Part shown: in pieces, positions 46,730-54,296 of the stretch | Layout of the letters: the number at the start of each line of letters is the position of its first letter | How positions within the stretch are numbered: the stretch's first letter is position 1 | DNA from: a virus | Reading direction: 5' to 3' (one strand) | DNA length: 64,000 bases | IMG/VR virus record: IMGVR_UViG_3300049491_000955 | Coordinates: 18,082 to 82,081 of that record | Translations under genes and position numbers: made by a program | The notes under the pieces: model-generated | The model's database searches: none | The model's input: the letters and a program-made list of their open reading frames with translations, nothing else | Told to the model about the DNA's origin: nothing

Positions 46730-47482
46730 ATGTTAACAGTTCGTTTGGAAACCATCAAGTATGGTGGTTGGGATTCTTTGGAAGTTGCCATTGATATCAA
46801 TCAGGTTGATGGCAAAACGTTGTATGTGACTTATCCGACTGCCGAGACTATTCTCAATTACAGAGAAAACTCCGTCAGGGAAAAAGTAGCATCTAAATCC
46901 TTCAAACTCTTTCTAGGAGAAGGTTTGCCGCTAGGGAAATTCTCTGGTTCTATTGTCAATAAGCTAGGTTTGTCAGGCGCTAGAGCAAAAGTCAATTTGA
47001 TTGAGCTGAGTGACTTGATCAAATTAGCAGCATGGGAAGCTAGTAACGGAAATACTGCAATCGCCAAACTACTTGCAATTGGGTTTGGTGATTCTTTGAG
47101 GTCGTTGGCTTATGAGCAGCTTGGCATTGAAATTACTGCTGAAGATCGTCAAAGTTGGATTAAATCTCGCTTTGTAGGTAAACAAACTCGTAGAACTTGG
47201 ACAGATGCAGTCAGTGATTACATTAATAATAACGAAGTTTCAGAGAACTACAGAACATGGGTCTACAAGCACGTTTCTGATTCAGTTAATGTGGCGTTGT
47301 TTGGAAAGAAAGCCAAGCAATTGTGTGAAGAAAGGAAGTGCGATCGCGATAGTTTGCGCGATACTCACGATGAAGCTAGCCTCAGGTTGATAGACAGAAT
47401 TGAGGACTACGCCATGCGATTGATTGATAGAGGTTTGGAGCCTAAGCAAGCGATCTTAGAAGCGATTGATTTCTACAAGTAG
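46730..47482 (+). CDS. Modular antirepressor-like protein, shared C-module family (member 2)
   Basis: 250 residues. The N-module (MLTVRLETIKYGGWDSLEVAIDI ... TYPTAETILNYRENSVREKV) and middle helices differ from the next gene, while the C-module (RRTWTDAVSDYINNNEVSEN, FGKKAKQLCEERKCDRDSL, LRDTHDEASLRLIDRIED, RLIDRGLEPKQAILEAIDFY) is nearly identical to it at the DNA level. It is a regulator candidate by similarity to the KilA-N member at 55.4 kb. Own promoter, leader and terminator. Confidence 0.75.
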   Translation: MLTVRLETIKYGGWDSLEVAIDINQVDGKTLYVTYPTAETILNYRENSVREKVASKSFKLFLGEGLPLGKFSGSIVNKLGLSGARAKVNLIELSDLIKLAAWEASNGNTAIAKLLAIGFGDSLRSLAYEQLGIEITAEDRQSWIKSRFVGKQTRRTWTDAVSDYINNNEVSENYRTWVYKHVSDSVNVALFGKKAKQLCEERKCDRDSLRDTHDEASLRLIDRIEDYAMRLIDRGLEPKQAILEAIDFYK

Positions 47483-47487
47483 CGAAC

Positions 47488-47518
47488 AAAAAGCCCGGTC
47501 AATTAACCGGGCTTTTTT
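47488..47518 (+). terminator. Rho-independent terminator
   Basis: AGCCCGGT/ACCGGGCT stem with A-run before and T-run after. Confidence 0.85.
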
Positions 47519-47540
47519 AATCAATTTTTCTTTGCAGATA

Positions 47541-47639
47541 TGTTAGAATATTTTGATACCCAGCAAGGCAGGATCTGCTGATAACATTTCCTGCCTTTGA
47601 TTTTACTAGGACTTACCTAACTAACAGGCAAGCATATTT
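47541..47639 (+). promoter_or_regulatory. Promoter and structured leader, tandem copy 2
   Basis: Extended -10 TGTTAGAAT; outer helix CCCAG / CTAGG (one mismatch); the inner hairpin extends to 9 bp (AAGGCAGGA/TCCTGCCTT) by changes relative to copy 1. ACTTACCT and GGCAAGC are conserved. Confidence 0.6.
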
Positions 47640-48389
47640 ATGTTAACAGTTCGCAAGACCACTATCAATATTAGTGGCATCGAAATCGACGCTTATACCG
47701 CTGACGAACAGGACAAGCAAGGTAGACCAGTAAATTATTTATCAGGACAGGGAATAGCCTTGAGTATAAATTTACTCCACACTTCGACTGTGCAAAGTAG
47801 AATGTCTCAGGAGCTAAAAACTAGACTGGGAGCAGGTTTTTCTACTGTGCAAGGAAAGTGTAATACTACTGAGAACGCGAAGAATCTTGTATCAAAAATA
47901 TCTTTATGGACAGTTACCAATGCAATCAAGTATTGGCAGTACCATGGAAAACAAGGTAATACAAAAGCGCAAGATATTTTATCTGCCTTGGCAGAGACTG
48001 CGCTAGACATTGTTATTAATGACGCTTTTGGAAAGGATTACGAAAAAGGTCAAGCCCAAACTTGGACTAAATCTCGTTTTGCAGGCAAACAAACTCGTAG
48101 AACTTGGACTGATGCAGTCAGCGATTACATTAATAATAATGAAGTTTCAGAAAACTACAGAACGTGGGTCTACAAGCACGTTTCTGATTCAGTTAATGTG
48201 GCGTTGTTTGGGAAGAAAGCCAAGCAATTGTGTGAAGAAAGAAAGTGCGATCGCAATAGTTTGCGCGATACTCACGATGAAGTCAGCCTGAGGTTGATAG
48301 ACAGAATTGAGGATTACGCGATGCGATTGATTGATAGAGGACTGGAACCTAAACAGGCAATCGCAGAAGCAATTAATTTCTACAAGTAG
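47640..48389 (+). CDS. Modular antirepressor-like protein, shared C-module family (member 3)
   Basis: 249 residues. The first five codons match member 2, then the N-module is unrelated (TTINISGIEIDAYTADEQDKQG, IALSINLLHTSTVQSRMSQEL). From about residue 137 the sequence rejoins member 2 with only a few differences. This is what an exchange of the N-terminal cassette between conserved leader and conserved C-module would leave. Regulator candidate; target unknown. Confidence 0.75.
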   Translation: MLTVRKTTINISGIEIDAYTADEQDKQGRPVNYLSGQGIALSINLLHTSTVQSRMSQELKTRLGAGFSTVQGKCNTTENAKNLVSKISLWTVTNAIKYWQYHGKQGNTKAQDILSALAETALDIVINDAFGKDYEKGQAQTWTKSRFAGKQTRRTWTDAVSDYINNNEVSENYRTWVYKHVSDSVNVALFGKKAKQLCEERKCDRNSLRDTHDEVSLRLIDRIEDYAMRLIDRGLEPKQAIAEAINFYK

Positions 48390-48394
48390 GTGAC

Positions 48395-48424
48395 AAAAAA
48401 CCCGGCTTACACCGGGTTTTCTTT
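48395..48424. terminator. Bidirectional terminator
   Basis: AAAACCCGG/CCGGGTTTT stem between convergent genes. Confidence 0.8.
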
Positions 48425-48427
48425 TTA

Positions 48428-48556
48428 TTAAATTTTGTCTAGTAAGATAGTTAGTTTATTTTTTGACAAAAAGCCTTTGAGTCTTCTTCGATGGTTTCTA
48501 CGCTGTCTTTTTTCAGACTGAACCAATCTTGTTTTTTGACTGTGCTGAAAGCTCAT
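48428..48556 (-). CDS. Very basic small protein, 42 residues
   Basis: A perfect AAGGAG ribosome site lies 8 nt before the ATG (48554-48556). The product (MSFQHSQKTRLVQSEKRQRR, then NHRRRLKGFLSK) is rich in Arg and Lys, with a hydrophobic end. It could bind nucleic acid or be a small host-takeover peptide. No family is recognised. Confidence 0.55.
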   Translation of the reverse strand: MSFQHSQKTRLVQSEKRQRRNHRRRLKGFLSKNKLTILLDKI

Positions 48557-48582
48557 TTTGTTTCTCCTTTTTAAGTTTTAAA

Positions 48583-48852
48583 TTAATTGCAAGCCTTTTT
48601 GTAAGTAGCTTGTTGATTGCTATCGCCAAATTTAACAACTGGCGCATAATCTTGACAGAGCTTAGCTTTGCTAACTCCTTTTGGAATAGAAGATTTACTA
48701 GGAGTTTTTAGGTAAGGTCTAACTTTAGTCAGGCTAGTTTTGTGTAGCAAGACTTCGTTGGCTAACTTGTGAGTGCTGTCGTGATAGATGGCGCGAGTTG
48801 TTAGCATTCCCATCCAGAAAAGTATTGCAGCTACAGTTAAGGTTGTTTTCAT
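48583..48852 (-). CDS. Secreted or anchored small protein, 89 residues
   Basis: N-terminal signal-like helix (MKTTLTVAAILFWMGMLTTRA) followed by a polar domain with KTPSKSSIPKGVSKAKLCQDY and a C-terminal Cys. Adjacent to another exported protein gene with similar orientation. Function unknown. Confidence 0.55.
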   Translation of the reverse strand: MKTTLTVAAILFWMGMLTTRAIYHDSTHKLANEVLLHKTSLTKVRPYLKTPSKSSIPKGVSKAKLCQDYAPVVKFGDSNQQATYKKACN

Positions 48853-48881
48853 TTTGATTTTCCTTTGATTGCGAAAATAAA

Positions 48882-49262
48882 TTAAGGTACGTTTGAGGTT
48901 GCTTCTGCGTGAATAAATTCAGCTTCTTGACAGGCTGCTTCAATTAAATTTAGACTGCCTGCCGAATTAGCTTGGACAACTAAAGTTGTCTCGTAATTTG
49001 TTCTTACGATCCATATTTTTTTGTCGCAACTTAAATATCCAACTCTTAATGGTTTGTTTTCGATTCCATAAATAAAAGTAGTAACGCCGTTTTGTACGTC
49101 AACAACTCCACCATAATAAAATTTCTCTCCATTATTGCCAGTTCCTTTTACTTCGTGAAGATGTTCTTTTGGATTTGGATTGACTAAAGGATTGGCTTGA
49201 GCCGTATTGATGTTAATACATAAAGCGCTTATAACTGATAATGCAATCGCTCGTAACTTCAT
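48882..49262 (-). CDS. Secreted protein with Sec signal peptide
   Basis: The start at 49262 (MKLRAIALSVISALCININTAQA) has an AGGAG site and gives a classic signal peptide ending AQA-NP. The mature ~103-residue domain is beta-rich with two Cys (YLSCDKKIW, IEAACQEAE), suggesting a disulphide in the periplasm. The longer frame to 49289 would precede the ribosome site. Its role could be host-envelope modification or exclusion, but nothing specific is visible. Confidence 0.65.
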   Translation of the reverse strand: MKLRAIALSVISALCININTAQANPLVNPNPKEHLHEVKGTGNNGEKFYYGGVVDVQNGVTTFIYGIENKPLRVGYLSCDKKIWIVRTNYETTLVVQANSAGSLNLIEAACQEAEFIHAEATSNVP

Positions 49263-49295
49263 TTTTTTTGACTCCTGGCTGTTTTTCACTCTTTT

Positions 49296-49325
49296 AATAT
49301 AACACTACAGTATTACTATTGGCAA
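49296..49325 (-). promoter_or_regulatory. Promoter, TTGCCA class
   Basis: Minus strand TTGCCA (49320-49325), then ATAGTAATACTGTAG, 18-bp spacer, TATATT (49296-49301). Confidence 0.6.
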
Positions 49326-49372
49326 CACTTATTTTAAAGAAAATGTATAATTTAAAAAAAGTTATTACAAAG

Positions 49373-49402
49373 AAAAAGCCCGGTTATTCAACCGGGCTTT
49401 TT
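49373..49402. terminator. Rho-independent terminator
   Basis: AGCCCGGTT/AACCGGGCT stem with A- and T-runs; the minus-strand gene at 49420 ends here. Confidence 0.85.
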
Positions 49403-49419
49403 TAATTTAACAGTTAAAT

Positions 49420-49614
49420 TTATTCTTCTTCAACCAAGGACGTACTGTAAGGATCAATGTCTACGCTAATTTCTGCGCTGTCATGCTCAACTCTTAACCC
49501 ATCAAGAATTTTTTCTGTTAGCTTCAAAATTTCTTCTTCACTCATTTTGCTAACGTCAACATTAATTATTACTTCTAAACTTAAAGTAAAATTCTTGTAG
49601 TTTTTGTTTTCCAC
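49420..49614 (-). CDS. Small acidic protein, 64 residues
   Basis: The strand-helix-strand pattern (FTLSLEVIINVDVSKMSEEEILKLTEKILDGLRVEHDSAEISVDID) suggests a compact alpha/beta fold. It has its own TTGCCA-type promoter and a terminator. No family is recognised. Confidence 0.6.
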   Translation of the reverse strand: MENKNYKNFTLSLEVIINVDVSKMSEEEILKLTEKILDGLRVEHDSAEISVDIDPYSTSLVEEE

Positions 49615-49647
49615 TTTTGGCTCTTCCCTTTTTTTCTTTGCTCTTTC

Positions 49648-49677
49648 ACTATAGCACTACAGTATTACTATTGGCAA
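49648..49677 (-). promoter_or_regulatory. Promoter, TTGCCA class
   Basis: Minus strand TTGCCA (49672-49677), the same ATAGTAATACTGTAG spacer start as at 49296, 18 bp, then TATAGT (49648-49653). Confidence 0.65.
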
Positions 49678-49743
49678 CATGAAAACAAAGAAAAGGTAAA
49701 AATTCTTGCAAGCTATAGTGAAGATAAATTAAAAGGGATTGCG

Positions 49744-50190
49744 ATGAGAAGGGCAATAGTAACAGCACTGGCTTTGAGCTTATGGTCTAGCTTGGTTGGA
49801 AGTGCGATAGCGTCAGATCAATCTTTCTTGGATACTTATCAGAGGTTGATAGATCCGCATCAAGCTTTAGTGGAAGGAAAAAGACTCTGTGAATTTAGCA
49901 AGCAGTCTGGCAGAAGTCTTGCAGAGATAGCATCTGTATACAATGACGCTAGGCTGTCTTTTGCTTACAAGGCGGGCAATATGAAGGCAGATAGCAGGCA
50001 GAATTACGAGAAGCTGATGGAGCGTGTAGAGGCTTATCAGACTCTTACAATTCCTGATGGGGAGACAACACGCTTTAGCTCTGCTAATATTGGCAACATT
50101 GAAGTACTTGCAATTCATGTTTGTCCTCAGCAGTCAGGCGTTTTTGAATACAGCAAAAATTTATGGAAAGTTATTTTCAAGTTTTACTAG
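49744..50190 (+). CDS. Secreted protein, DUF732-like layout
   Basis: 148 residues with a Sec signal peptide (MRRAIVTALALSLWSSLVGSAIASD). The mature part (FLDTYQRLIDPHQALVEGKRLCEF ... LAIHVCPQQSG) has a helical domain with two Cys far apart that could form a disulphide, and a pattern resembling DUF732-type small exported proteins. It overlaps the membrane coiled-coil gene by 28 nt, so the two are made together. A lysis or envelope role is possible. Confidence 0.55.
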   Translation: MRRAIVTALALSLWSSLVGSAIASDQSFLDTYQRLIDPHQALVEGKRLCEFSKQSGRSLAEIASVYNDARLSFAYKAGNMKADSRQNYEKLMERVEAYQTLTIPDGETTRFSSANIGNIEVLAIHVCPQQSGVFEYSKNLWKVIFKFY

Positions 50191-50720
50191 GTCAAGCAGG
50201 GACAAAGGCTGTTATCGAAGTCTCTGATACGGTGGATCCGGTTCCTGTTATTTCAGTTCCCTCCCCAACATCTTTTATCAATTCTGGAATAACAGGTTTT
50301 ATTTTTGTTGTTTTGTTTTATTTTGTTAAGCCAGTTGCAGAAAACTTGATTTTGGCTTTTAGTGATAAGGCTAAGAAGAGAAAAGCGCAAGAGGATAAAA
50401 TTCTTGACTTTCAAGCTAAGCAGATTGAATCTTTGCAACAGCCGTTTGGTGAACAGCAACGATTTATGCAGCAGTTCATGCTGGATCAACAGAAGCAAAT
50501 GAATCAAGTTATTCAAGAGAAGAATAACCAGACTGACGAAGATTTCATTGAGGCTTTGAACCAACTTAGCAAAAGTTTCGTAAGTATTAGCCAAAGCATC
50601 CAACAGCAGACTGAGGATCTTAAGGCAACAATCAGGGAGATCAAAGAATGCTCTGATTTCCAAGCAATAAAAAAGTCTGATCAAGTAGGACTCAATCAGA
50701 CTGGTTTTTTGAATAAATAA
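50163..50720 (+). CDS. Membrane-anchored coiled-coil protein
   Basis: 185 residues: short extracytoplasmic part with Pro-rich segment (VDPVPVISVPSPTS), one membrane helix (ITGFIFVVLFYFVKPVAENLIL), and a long Gln-rich coiled coil (RFMQQFMLDQQKQMNQVIQEK ... SKSFVSISQSIQQQTEDLKATI). In layout it resembles holin/spanin-like or phage exclusion proteins, but no signature is decisive. Confidence 0.55.
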   Translation: MESYFQVLLGQAGTKAVIEVSDTVDPVPVISVPSPTSFINSGITGFIFVVLFYFVKPVAENLILAFSDKAKKRKAQEDKILDFQAKQIESLQQPFGEQQRFMQQFMLDQQKQMNQVIQEKNNQTDEDFIEALNQLSKSFVSISQSIQQQTEDLKATIREIKECSDFQAIKKSDQVGLNQTGFLNK

Positions 50721-50724
50721 AGGA

Positions 50725-51321
50725 TCAGGAGACTTTTTGTCTTGATTCTTGAGTACATTTGGCAGCATATAGAGCGACTAAAGCCGCATCGCACATGCCA
50801 ATAGTTAGCTCATTTTCTGAATTATTTTTACCCAAAGTAAATTCATGCAAGCAGGAATGATGCTTGTCAAACATTTGGTTTACTACTGAGATTACGCCCG
50901 GTTTAGGAACGCCTATTAGTTGAAAAGGACGTTTCCATTGTGCTGCCATAATTCCAGGCAATACATTAAATCCCATTAGCCTGAAAGCATTTATTAGTCC
51001 AAGGCTATTTGCACCAAAGCTAAAAGCAGATTTATTCCCTTGCCCGTAGCTAGCCACTCGCTCAATTGCCAAGTCCACTTGAGTAAAATCTACATCTACT
51101 TGAGTGTCTGAAATTCGATAATCCATTCCAGGGACAGTGTATGCCACTGCTGCAATCTCTTGTCTGATTTGCTTTTCAAGTGCAACTAAGTCTACTACTT
51201 TGTGCCCCCATTCAAGCTTCAAAGGGAAGTTGAACGCAAAAAGTAAAGTTTCACTTGGCTTGTAGATGCAAGCGATCGCACCTTTTTCGCCGGGGTCAAC
51301 GCCAATAATCAAAGAATTCAT
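50725..51321 (-). CDS. RuvC-like Holliday junction resolvase
   Basis: From MNSLIIGVDPGEKGAIACIY, the first acidic strand (D9-P-G-x-K-G) of the RNase H fold, then LAIERVASYGQGNKSAFSFGANSLGL with E and the G-x-G pattern, and near the C-terminus ENELTIGMCDAALVALYAA with the last acidic residue. It would resolve branched DNA before packaging. It stands next to a helicase and a possible ssDNA-binding protein, forming a recombination/replication block. Confidence 0.75.
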   Translation of the reverse strand: MNSLIIGVDPGEKGAIACIYKPSETLLFAFNFPLKLEWGHKVVDLVALEKQIRQEIAAVAYTVPGMDYRISDTQVDVDFTQVDLAIERVASYGQGNKSAFSFGANSLGLINAFRLMGFNVLPGIMAAQWKRPFQLIGVPKPGVISVVNQMFDKHHSCLHEFTLGKNNSENELTIGMCDAALVALYAAKCTQESRQKVS

Positions 51322-51329
51322 AAAATAAA

Positions 51330-51347
51330 CGCCTGGCAAGCCAGGCG
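51330..51347 (-). terminator. Intercistronic terminator before RuvC-like gene
   Basis: CGCCTGGC and GCCAGGCG pair around AA on the minus strand, followed by TTTATTTT, right before the RuvC-like start. Confidence 0.6.
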
Positions 51348-51372
51348 CGATAAGGTTAGTGTTAATCAAGTG

Positions 51373-52539
51373 CTAGAAAGAATCAAAGTCTGGTGCTTCA
51401 CTATCGGGCATTGCCTGAATTACCAATTCTTTTTCTTTAGCAGCTTTTTTTGCTTTTCCAGATGCAACTGCGACGGGAACACTTTCTGGAGTATGAATTT
51501 CAGCAATTTCAACCTTAGAGAAATCAATCAAAGGTTCGGCTGATTTCAAGCTTTTGGTTGAATTTAATCTTGCACTTTCAATGTTAGCCGCTGGAATCAT
51601 TCCAGAGAATCTGTTGCGTAATTCTAAAGGAACTTCTTTGTCAAAGATTCTTCCGTGTACAACTTTCACAAAAGAATCACCTCGTTTGATCTCTTCTAAT
51701 TCTCGAATATATAAAGTACAAAAACCTATACGAGAAATGGTAGTGTTGTAAAGATCTAAGGATAATTGATTTCCAAAGTAGTCACCTCCTAGTTTACTTC
51801 CTAGTGCAATTTTTACAACTGTTCCATCAATGATGTAAAGAAGTACTGACTTCCATCGATTTGTTTTTCCATTTTCTGATTTAGAATCTTCAATAATCTC
51901 AAATCTATTGAAGGGGTATAATCCAGGCTGTAAGTCTCTAGCTAATGTGTATCCGGCTCCTTCGCGGAATTCCGCTACTTGAGAAATTGTTACGGGCGCT
52001 CCTGCGTCCATTTTAAAAAGAGCTACCAAATTTTCGTTATTAGCTTTTCCTTCACTGTTTTTTACTGCGTCTACTTTTAAAGCAAAACTTACTTGAGCCG
52101 CAAATCCTCCAGCATTTTTTGTTTCAGAAGGTAATGTAAATACGAAACTTGCTAGTTGATATTTTTCTTTAGAAACAGTTTCTATTGTTTGAACTTCGGC
52201 TCGGATCTCAAAGGTCGCTTGATGTTCCATCAAAGAAACAGGAACGTTGTCTATTTGAATTACGTATTCTCCTTCTTTTTGCCGAATAATAGGAGAAGAA
52301 CAAGCTCCGGCGATGTAATCTTCAAACTTATAGCTGACTAAGTTTGTTTCTCCTGGCAAGCCTAATAGCTTTGCAAATTTTACGCACTTGTAAAGAGCTA
52401 AATCTTTTATTTTGTTTTCTTCTGATCTGCTTAAAATTTCACTGCATTGATCAATAGACAATCCTTTCCAACCATTAGCGATTTCTTCTACATGTACAGA
52501 ATATTCGCTAAACGTATCAGAGGTAAATAAATCAGCCAT
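51373..52539 (-). CDS. Possible ssDNA-binding/replication protein with acidic tail
   Basis: 388 residues, beta-rich middle (VIQIDNVPVSLMEHQATFEIRAEV, KWKS-like strand RWKSVLLYIIDGTVVKIALGS, TTISRIGFCTLYIREL). The last residues (PDSEAPDFDSF) form an acidic, aromatic-tipped tail, like SSB tails (DFDDDIPF) and T4/T7 analogues that bind replication partners. Flanked by the RuvC-like and Dda-like helicase genes. The SSB-like role is inference from tail and context; no OB fold was proven. Confidence 0.5.
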   Translation of the reverse strand: MADLFTSDTFSEYSVHVEEIANGWKGLSIDQCSEILSRSEENKIKDLALYKCVKFAKLLGLPGETNLVSYKFEDYIAGACSSPIIRQKEGEYVIQIDNVPVSLMEHQATFEIRAEVQTIETVSKEKYQLASFVFTLPSETKNAGGFAAQVSFALKVDAVKNSEGKANNENLVALFKMDAGAPVTISQVAEFREGAGYTLARDLQPGLYPFNRFEIIEDSKSENGKTNRWKSVLLYIIDGTVVKIALGSKLGGDYFGNQLSLDLYNTTISRIGFCTLYIRELEEIKRGDSFVKVVHGRIFDKEVPLELRNRFSGMIPAANIESARLNSTKSLKSAEPLIDFSKVEIAEIHTPESVPVAVASGKAKKAAKEKELVIQAMPDSEAPDFDSF

Positions 52540-52648
52540 TTCTGCTTGTCCTTGTTCTTCTCTTTTTTCTTGTAGTTAGTCGGGCTGTTTTCCGACCTCT
52601 TTATATTATCAATTCATTTTAGCTCTGTCAAGGGGGTATACAGAAAAT

Positions 52649-52672
52649 ACCACAAGAAATATATCTTGTGGT
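52649..52672 (-). terminator. Terminator after the helicase gene
   Basis: ACCACAAGA/TCTTGTGGT stem around AATATA; the minus-strand side is followed by ATTTTCTG. Confidence 0.6.
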
Positions 52673-52719
52673 AAAAAGTGGTTAAATGATGTATTCAGAT
52701 TTATTGTATCGCAAGATGA

Positions 52720-54189
52720 TTAACAGAGGATAATTTTGTCGCTAGCTCTGCTAGTGGCCACATACCAAGAACGATTGCGAGTGTCAAAGTTTTTGATAGC
52801 TGCAATGTCATTGCCGGGAATAAAAACATTTCTGTAGGTAGAACCCTGGCAAGAGTATATTGTCAATCCATAAGCGACACGAGCATCATCAAAAAACTCA
52901 AGTAGTTGATAATAATATTTCCACCTGTTGTTGTTGCCTTCTTTCTTCGCCTGAATGGCTTCATCTTTTAGCTTATTACAATCTTCTTTCCATCGTTTCT
53001 TCACTTCTGGAGAGGGAATTTTAAGCCAGATAGTACCTTCCATGCCAATTACTTCAGTACAGACATTCCAGATTGGATAAGTGTAATCCTTTCCATTTAT
53101 GGAAACAGAATCAACAGATTCTCGACTTGAATATACTCTGCCTTCTGTAGCTGTTGGCAGAATGATACTTTTTACTATTTTTTGTTTTTTGTCATCCCAA
53201 ACTCGACGAGTGATAGGAGAAAGACAAACAACAGGTTCCCCCTCAATAAACGCTGTTGTTTTTGAAGCTATTCCAAACAAGCTTTCTCGAATATATTCAT
53301 TGATATTTTCAATTGTGTTGTGAAAAAAAGCTAATATTCTGATGTGATCCCATTCTCCCATTCTTTGTGCTGCTTTAAAAGCTGGAATTAAATATTTATT
53401 CCAGTCATCATTGCTCATCAGCCAAGTGCCTTTGGTCTTTCCTTGTTTTTTAATTAAGCTACTTTCTAGGCGAGGGTCAAACCTGTACTTACCTTTGATT
53501 ACAGCATTCATGCACTCTTCCACCAAACATGCACACGGGGAATTTTCACCCTGCCGCATATTTTCTGTAAGTTCAAATTTGTACTTTTGATTTATACTGT
53601 TGAATAATGGAGAGAAACTTTCTCCTACCGGGGGCAATTGGAATTTATCTCCAACAATTAGTAAAGAAACTTCTCCTACCGTTTGATGAAGTAATTGATT
53701 ACTAATTTCTTGATTTACCATTGAAGCTTCATCAACTACAATTAAGTCATAATCAGATATATTTAGTTCTCTCTCTGATTTTTTAAGCTTCTTTTTTCCT
53801 TCCTCCTCGTCTACTTGCAGCCCCAATAAACTATGTAAAGTTTTGTATTCTATGTTTTGAGAAAGCTTTGCTTTTTCTCCCATTTGTCTTGCCACTTTGA
53901 CTGCTTTGTTGGTTGGAGCAACTACTGCAATGTTTGGAGTGTACTCATGCTTTGTGATAAATCGCTTCAAAGCTTCTTGAAATACAGTAGTTTTTCCTCG
54001 TCCTGCTCCTCCCACTAGTCCACAAATTTTTGTGCCTGCGCCTAACCCTTCTTCTAATCCGTCGATTGCTGCTTGCTGTCCTTCATTAAAATTAATCTCC
54101 AAAGAAGGATACTGGATGCACTCTTCTGTCTTCTCAACTATTTCTTCTTTATAAATTTGTTGGATTTCGTCTAAATCGTAGTTACTCAT
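52720..54189 (-). CDS. SF1 DNA helicase, Dda/Pif1-RecD2-like
   Basis: 489 residues with the SF1 motifs: I GGAGRGKTT (60-68), Ia VVAPTNKAVKVA, II VVDEAS (151-156; D153, E154), III GDKFQLPPVG, and V/VI near the C-terminus (TIYSCQGSTYRNVFIPG, YVATSRASDK). This is the Dda/RecD2/Pif1 branch, which unwinds 5'-to-3'. It likely acts in phage replication or recombination, with the neighbouring possible SSB and RuvC-like genes. Own promoter with TTGACA/TATATT. Confidence 0.85.
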   Translation of the reverse strand: MSNYDLDEIQQIYKEEIVEKTEECIQYPSLEINFNEGQQAAIDGLEEGLGAGTKICGLVGGAGRGKTTVFQEALKRFITKHEYTPNIAVVAPTNKAVKVARQMGEKAKLSQNIEYKTLHSLLGLQVDEEEGKKKLKKSERELNISDYDLIVVDEASMVNQEISNQLLHQTVGEVSLLIVGDKFQLPPVGESFSPLFNSINQKYKFELTENMRQGENSPCACLVEECMNAVIKGKYRFDPRLESSLIKKQGKTKGTWLMSNDDWNKYLIPAFKAAQRMGEWDHIRILAFFHNTIENINEYIRESLFGIASKTTAFIEGEPVVCLSPITRRVWDDKKQKIVKSIILPTATEGRVYSSRESVDSVSINGKDYTYPIWNVCTEVIGMEGTIWLKIPSPEVKKRWKEDCNKLKDEAIQAKKEGNNNRWKYYYQLLEFFDDARVAYGLTIYSCQGSTYRNVFIPGNDIAAIKNFDTRNRSWYVATSRASDKIILC

Positions 54190-54242
54190 TTTTGCCCTTT
54201 GCCTTATGGCTAATTTATTTCCGAAGTCTCTTGACTCTCTCC

Positions 54243-54271
54243 AATATATCTATTACTATTGTCAATGTCAA
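54243..54271 (-). promoter_or_regulatory. Promoter of the helicase operon
   Basis: Minus strand TTGACA (54266-54271), 17-bp spacer including ATAGTAATA, then TATATT (54243-54248). Confidence 0.7.
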
Positions 54272-54296
54272 GTACTTATACAGAGTTAACTTACAT

